DNA from: Neospora caninum Liverpool
Taxonomy: Eukaryota; Apicomplexa; Conoidasida; Eucoccidiorida; Sarcocystidae
Direction of reading: 5' to 3'
DNA length: 64,000 nucleotides
NCBI RefSeq assembly: GCF_000208865.1
Contig: NC_018394.1
Location: 889,635-953,634, forward strand
Positions 60,860 through 64,000 of this stretch are shown here, piece by piece. The translations under genes were made by a program, and so were the position numbers. How positions within the stretch are numbered: the first letter of the stretch is position 1; each line of letters begins with the position of its first letter. The notes under the pieces were generated by a model, which was not told the DNA's origin, ran no database searches, and saw only the letters and a program-made list of their open reading frames with translations.

Positions 60860-62512
60860 TCAGCTATTTGCTAGCTGGTCCAGCTCAGCCGAGAGCACCT
60901 CGCCGAGAGTCCGGCCAGATCGCGCCGAACGCCAAGACGTCGGACAGCCTGACGAAGACTGCGCCGAGTAATCGAAGTAGTCGCCGCCGCTGCGAAACAG
61001 AGAGGAAGGAGAACATTCGAGTCCATTTGTTCTCTATGATTGCTGTACAAGCCATCTCCCCACTTCAGTGCTAAAGACAGCTAAAAAAGTGTTGGATTTC
61101 AATATCCTAAGAAGCGAGGACACACGCGAGACACAGGGACAAAGACAAAGGAGAAAGAGATAGAAGCAGACAGAAGAAAAGAGGAAGAGAAGGAAATGGA
61201 GAAGCCCAGATACACGAAGAAGACGTACCTGATAGGAGAAGCATACCATATTTGCTTCGTCGCGTAATGCTTGTTTAAGACGATTGTCGGTCCCCCTCGG
61301 CACGTGATTTGCAAGACGCCCTCCTGAACAGTTCAAAATCGAAAAAGCGAAAAGGAAGAGAAAAGACAAAATGGAAAAGCACCGAAACAGCGGTCCTGAC
61401 AACAGGCGAAGAACGGAACCCCTACAAGAAGGAAAATCACAAAGGATGCTCGTGTTTCCTGTCTCCTTTTTTTCCGAGATTCGAAACGCGCAATCCTCTT
61501 TCGACTCTTGCCGGTCTCCGACTGGGAAGAAGCGGGAGACAGAGCGAAAAGGAACAGACGGAGAGACACTGGAGAACACCCGAGGAAGGTTCGAAGAGCA
61601 TGGCAGCTTGTTCTTCTCCCTGTATCTCTTTGAAAGCAGTTTCTGACCAGCGGCGCATTCAAGTGGTTTTGGGCATGGGGTTTCGCGCAGCCTCCCTCTG
61701 TCTTTCCGGCTGTCCGAACCTCAGTACACACGTCTCTGTGTCTTTGAAAATTCAGGGAAAGAAAGAAAAGGAGAGAACCGTGACGGTGGTGGAACGAGAG
61801 CCCAGTCGCGAGGAAAAGGGGACGGGACGGCAGCGGAGGGTGTATTGGCGGTTTCTCTTACGCGATAGTCAATGTCTTCGATGCCTTCCCATGCATCCTC
61901 TTCCACTTGTTGAAACAGCGTCTTCAGGAGCGCATCGGCTGCGCGTTGGTACTCGGCGTCTTCTGTGGCAGAGAGCGAGTCTGCGTCGCTGTCTCGCGCG
62001 CTCCCTTCTGTTTGATTCCCTGGCGCCTTGTCCTCGCCTCCTTTCTCTGCTTCGGCGCACGAGTAGACAGACGGCTTCGCTAATACGGAGGCGTCAGTCG
62101 ATGCAGAACGCGTGCGGAAAAGACGGGGAAAATGTCCTGTTGTCGCATCATGCAAGAAAGGGGTAACGCCGCGTAAGGCAGTGTGAAATACCGAAACAGA
62201 AGAGAAGCAAGAGGAAGAAGAGGCAGAAGAGGAAGGAGACGAAGGAGAGAAAGAAGAGGAAGAAGAGGAAGAAGAGAGATAAGAGCAAGAAGAGACACAA
62301 GAGGAAGAAGAGAGAGGAGAGGAAAGAGAGAAGGAAGACGAGGAAGAAGGGGGAGACCACGAGGAAGAACAGGGAAGAGATGGAGGGGAGGAAGAGGAAA
62401 GAGATGGAGGGGAGGAAGAAAGAGAGAGGTCGGGGTTTCGACGCAGAAGCTTAAGAAGAGAGAGGGCCCGTGGAGTTTTCCTCCAAACAAGCTGCGTCGC
62501 TGGACAGGTCAT
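60860..62512 (-). CDS. FXN: Frataxin (CyaY family), mitochondrial
   Basis: Iron-sulfur cluster assembly factor that acts with the NFS1-ISD11-ISCU complex in the mitochondrial matrix. Exons 62512-61862, 61323-61229 and 60989-60860 splice in phase to 291 aa. The N-terminus (MTCPATQLVWRKTPRALSLL) is basic and acid-free, as in mitochondrial presequences, and is followed by ~90 Ser-rich residues. The frataxin fold begins with the acidic helix AEYQRAADALLKTLFQQVEE, then EGVLQITCRGGPTIVLNK, the conserved KQIWYASPISGG with its Trp, DYFDYS, and the last helix TLGEVLSAELDQLA. The acidic ridge of helix 1 is partly kept (EED, EGIEDID). The presequence plus linker is long for the family. The start is the only ATG giving a targeting sequence. 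Two introns (538 and 239 nt). Confidence 0.85.
62200..62420 (-). repeat. GAAGAA/GAGGAA tract coding polyserine in frataxin
   Basis: Purine-rich trinucleotide tract on the + strand. In the - strand frataxin exon 1 it codes a Ser-rich linker between the presequence and the folded domain. Confidence 0.8.
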
Positions 62513-64000
62513 TTTGTCTTCTCTAGGCGCGGTTCACCCGCGAGAAAACGGCAAAGAAACTGGGGAAGCAGAGAGGAAAGAAAGGCGAGGCGAGAAGAAA
62601 CTCTCATGAGAAAGATGGCCGAGGAAAGAGAAGCATCAGTCTGTAGAGCCAAAAAAACCTCTAAAGAGAATCTGTCGATTCTCCTCTCGAGCCTGCGGCA
62701 AAGAAGTGTAAAAAAATGCAAGCAAAGGTTCTCGGATGAAAACGCCAGTGTGTGTCGAGCAAGAAGGAAGAAAAAAGAAACTGGATTTGCAAAACCCAAA
62801 CTTCGTCTTAAAATGCTAGCTTGAGAGAAAAGGCGAGATCGAAACTGTGTCTCCCTCGACAGTTGTCACAGCGTGATGGGAGGCGGACGGGAGCAGAAAA
62901 ACACAAGATCAGCTGGGGTTTTGGATGGAAATGGGAAAACAGGAAGAAGAGAAGAAAAAGAAACTCAGCTTTCCTTTCTCGTTATGTGTTATTCATAAAG
63001 TTCCCGGTTTTCTTCTTTTCATTAGTTCCTGTAGATCACTACGTTTTGCTCGCCGCCGAGGGTGAGTCTTTTCTCCTGTGGTTTGGCCGAGAGACGCCCT
63101 GTACCTGCAGCTGTGTGCGTGTGTGTCTCGTCTTTGCGCTGTCTCCACAGCCGTTGCAAATGTTCTGCTCTGTTTCCTTCGCTGTCTCAGGAAGAGGACT
63201 CTCTTCTTCCCGCTTTCCTCTCTCGCCCAGGATTTTCTCCACAAGCGCTCTCCATACGGAGTCACTGCGAGTTCGGCGCGTCGAATTGTTTTGCTCAGCG
63301 TGGAACACGAGGAAGGCTCTACGCGAGGCGCCTTCAGACCGGAAAACTCAACATGCGCAGCGAGAACGTTTCTTCCTCTACCTCTATATTCATATATTCA
63401 TAGGTATTAATATACTATAAATATATGCATATGCGCAGAGACACTCTAAAAAGCAGAAAAAAGGACGTCCACTGTGACAGAGGGAGAGTCATCAGTAGGT
63501 CTCGGCACACATACTGCGGCATTCGGATACACGTTTATACCTTCATAGGAATTCACATATACACATGTATTTATATAAATAAAAATATGTAGGCATGTTC
63601 GTATAGGTGTATGTATATATATATGTATATATATATGTATATATGTATATATATATATGTATATGTGTATGCACCGGTAGACGTAGTTCGGCCTTTTCTG
63701 TTGTTCGGCAAGGGTGCGTCGAGTGCTTTTCCCTGTTGGTGTGGCAAAAGAGAGAGAGCGAGTTGCGCGGAAGAGAGAAACGTGGAACAGTGAGGAGAGT
63801 GTCTTGTAGTAGCGTCTTTGCGATCTGGGATCACGGAGGAAACCAGGGGAGCAAGTGCACCAAACCGATGGTTCTTCGAGGAAAAGCGAGGAAGAGAGAA
63901 ACAAGACTTCGTCCTCTTCTGCTCTGCATTCTCCCACAAATTGCATGGCAGAGAAGCCACGTCGAGTGCGCGGCCACGGTGAGGAAAGAGCACATGCTTC
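62513..64000. other. Right-end region with possible exons of a + strand gene
   Basis: Between an ATTAG acceptor and a strong GGTGAGT donor, 63028-63061 encodes PVDHYVLLAAE in one phase. A second segment (about 63230-63400) after a CTCGCCCAG acceptor continues in the matching phase with LYARRLQTGKLNMRSENVSS and stops near 63404. No family was recognised and the start was not found. TA/TATG microsatellites occupy 63611-63670; no feature was seen from there to the window end. Confidence 0.2.
63611..63670. repeat. TA/TATG compound microsatellite near the right end
   Basis: Alternating TATATATG and TATATG units, with no associated gene recognised. Confidence 0.9.

Overview
The window reads as nuclear DNA of a coccidian apicomplexan, most likely Toxoplasma gondii or a close relative (Hammondia, Neospora). 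The reasons are multi-exon genes with GT-AG introns, GC-rich exons coding long Ser/Arg/Glu-rich insertions, introns full of TA, TATG and TAGA microsatellites, and homologues of eukaryotic cell-biology genes on both strands. All gene models were built by hand from splice consensus, reading-phase agreement and family motifs. No search was run.

Layout, left to right. (1) 651-3125, + strand: DNA topoisomerase VI subunit B, mostly with introns of 52-68 nt. (2) 20775-3317, - strand: a ~2,650-residue type I membrane protein in ~25 exons, with repeated PPC-like beta-sandwich modules, a C-terminal transmembrane helix and a ~97-residue cytoplasmic tail. Its 3' end faces that of gene 1, 191 bp away. (3) 24003-27093, + strand: ARL1 GTPase, 7 exons, 180 aa, divergent from gene 2 and preceded by a ~300-nt homopurine tract. 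(4) 33204-28375, - strand: ASH2-like SPRY protein (Set1/COMPASS core), 5 exons, ~883 aa. (5) 34308-35791, + strand: an unidentified gene with a PH-like C-terminal half; its 5' exons were not found. (6) 36222-58946, + strand: separase (peptidase C50), 6 exons, ~6,870 aa, with the His/Cys dyad in the last exon. (7) 62512-60860, - strand: frataxin, 3 exons, 291 aa. (8) 63028-64000: two possible exons of an unidentified + strand gene.

The neighbours are not an operon-like pathway. Topo VI-B, ASH2 and separase act on DNA or chromosomes. ARL1 acts at the Golgi, frataxin in the mitochondrion, and the PPC-like protein in the secretory or surface membrane system. The most unusual items are the PPC-like membrane protein, the giant separase with low-complexity insertions inside its protease domain, and the very short introns of the topo VI-B gene. 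No tRNA, rRNA, CRISPR array, transposase or plasmid/phage feature was seen.
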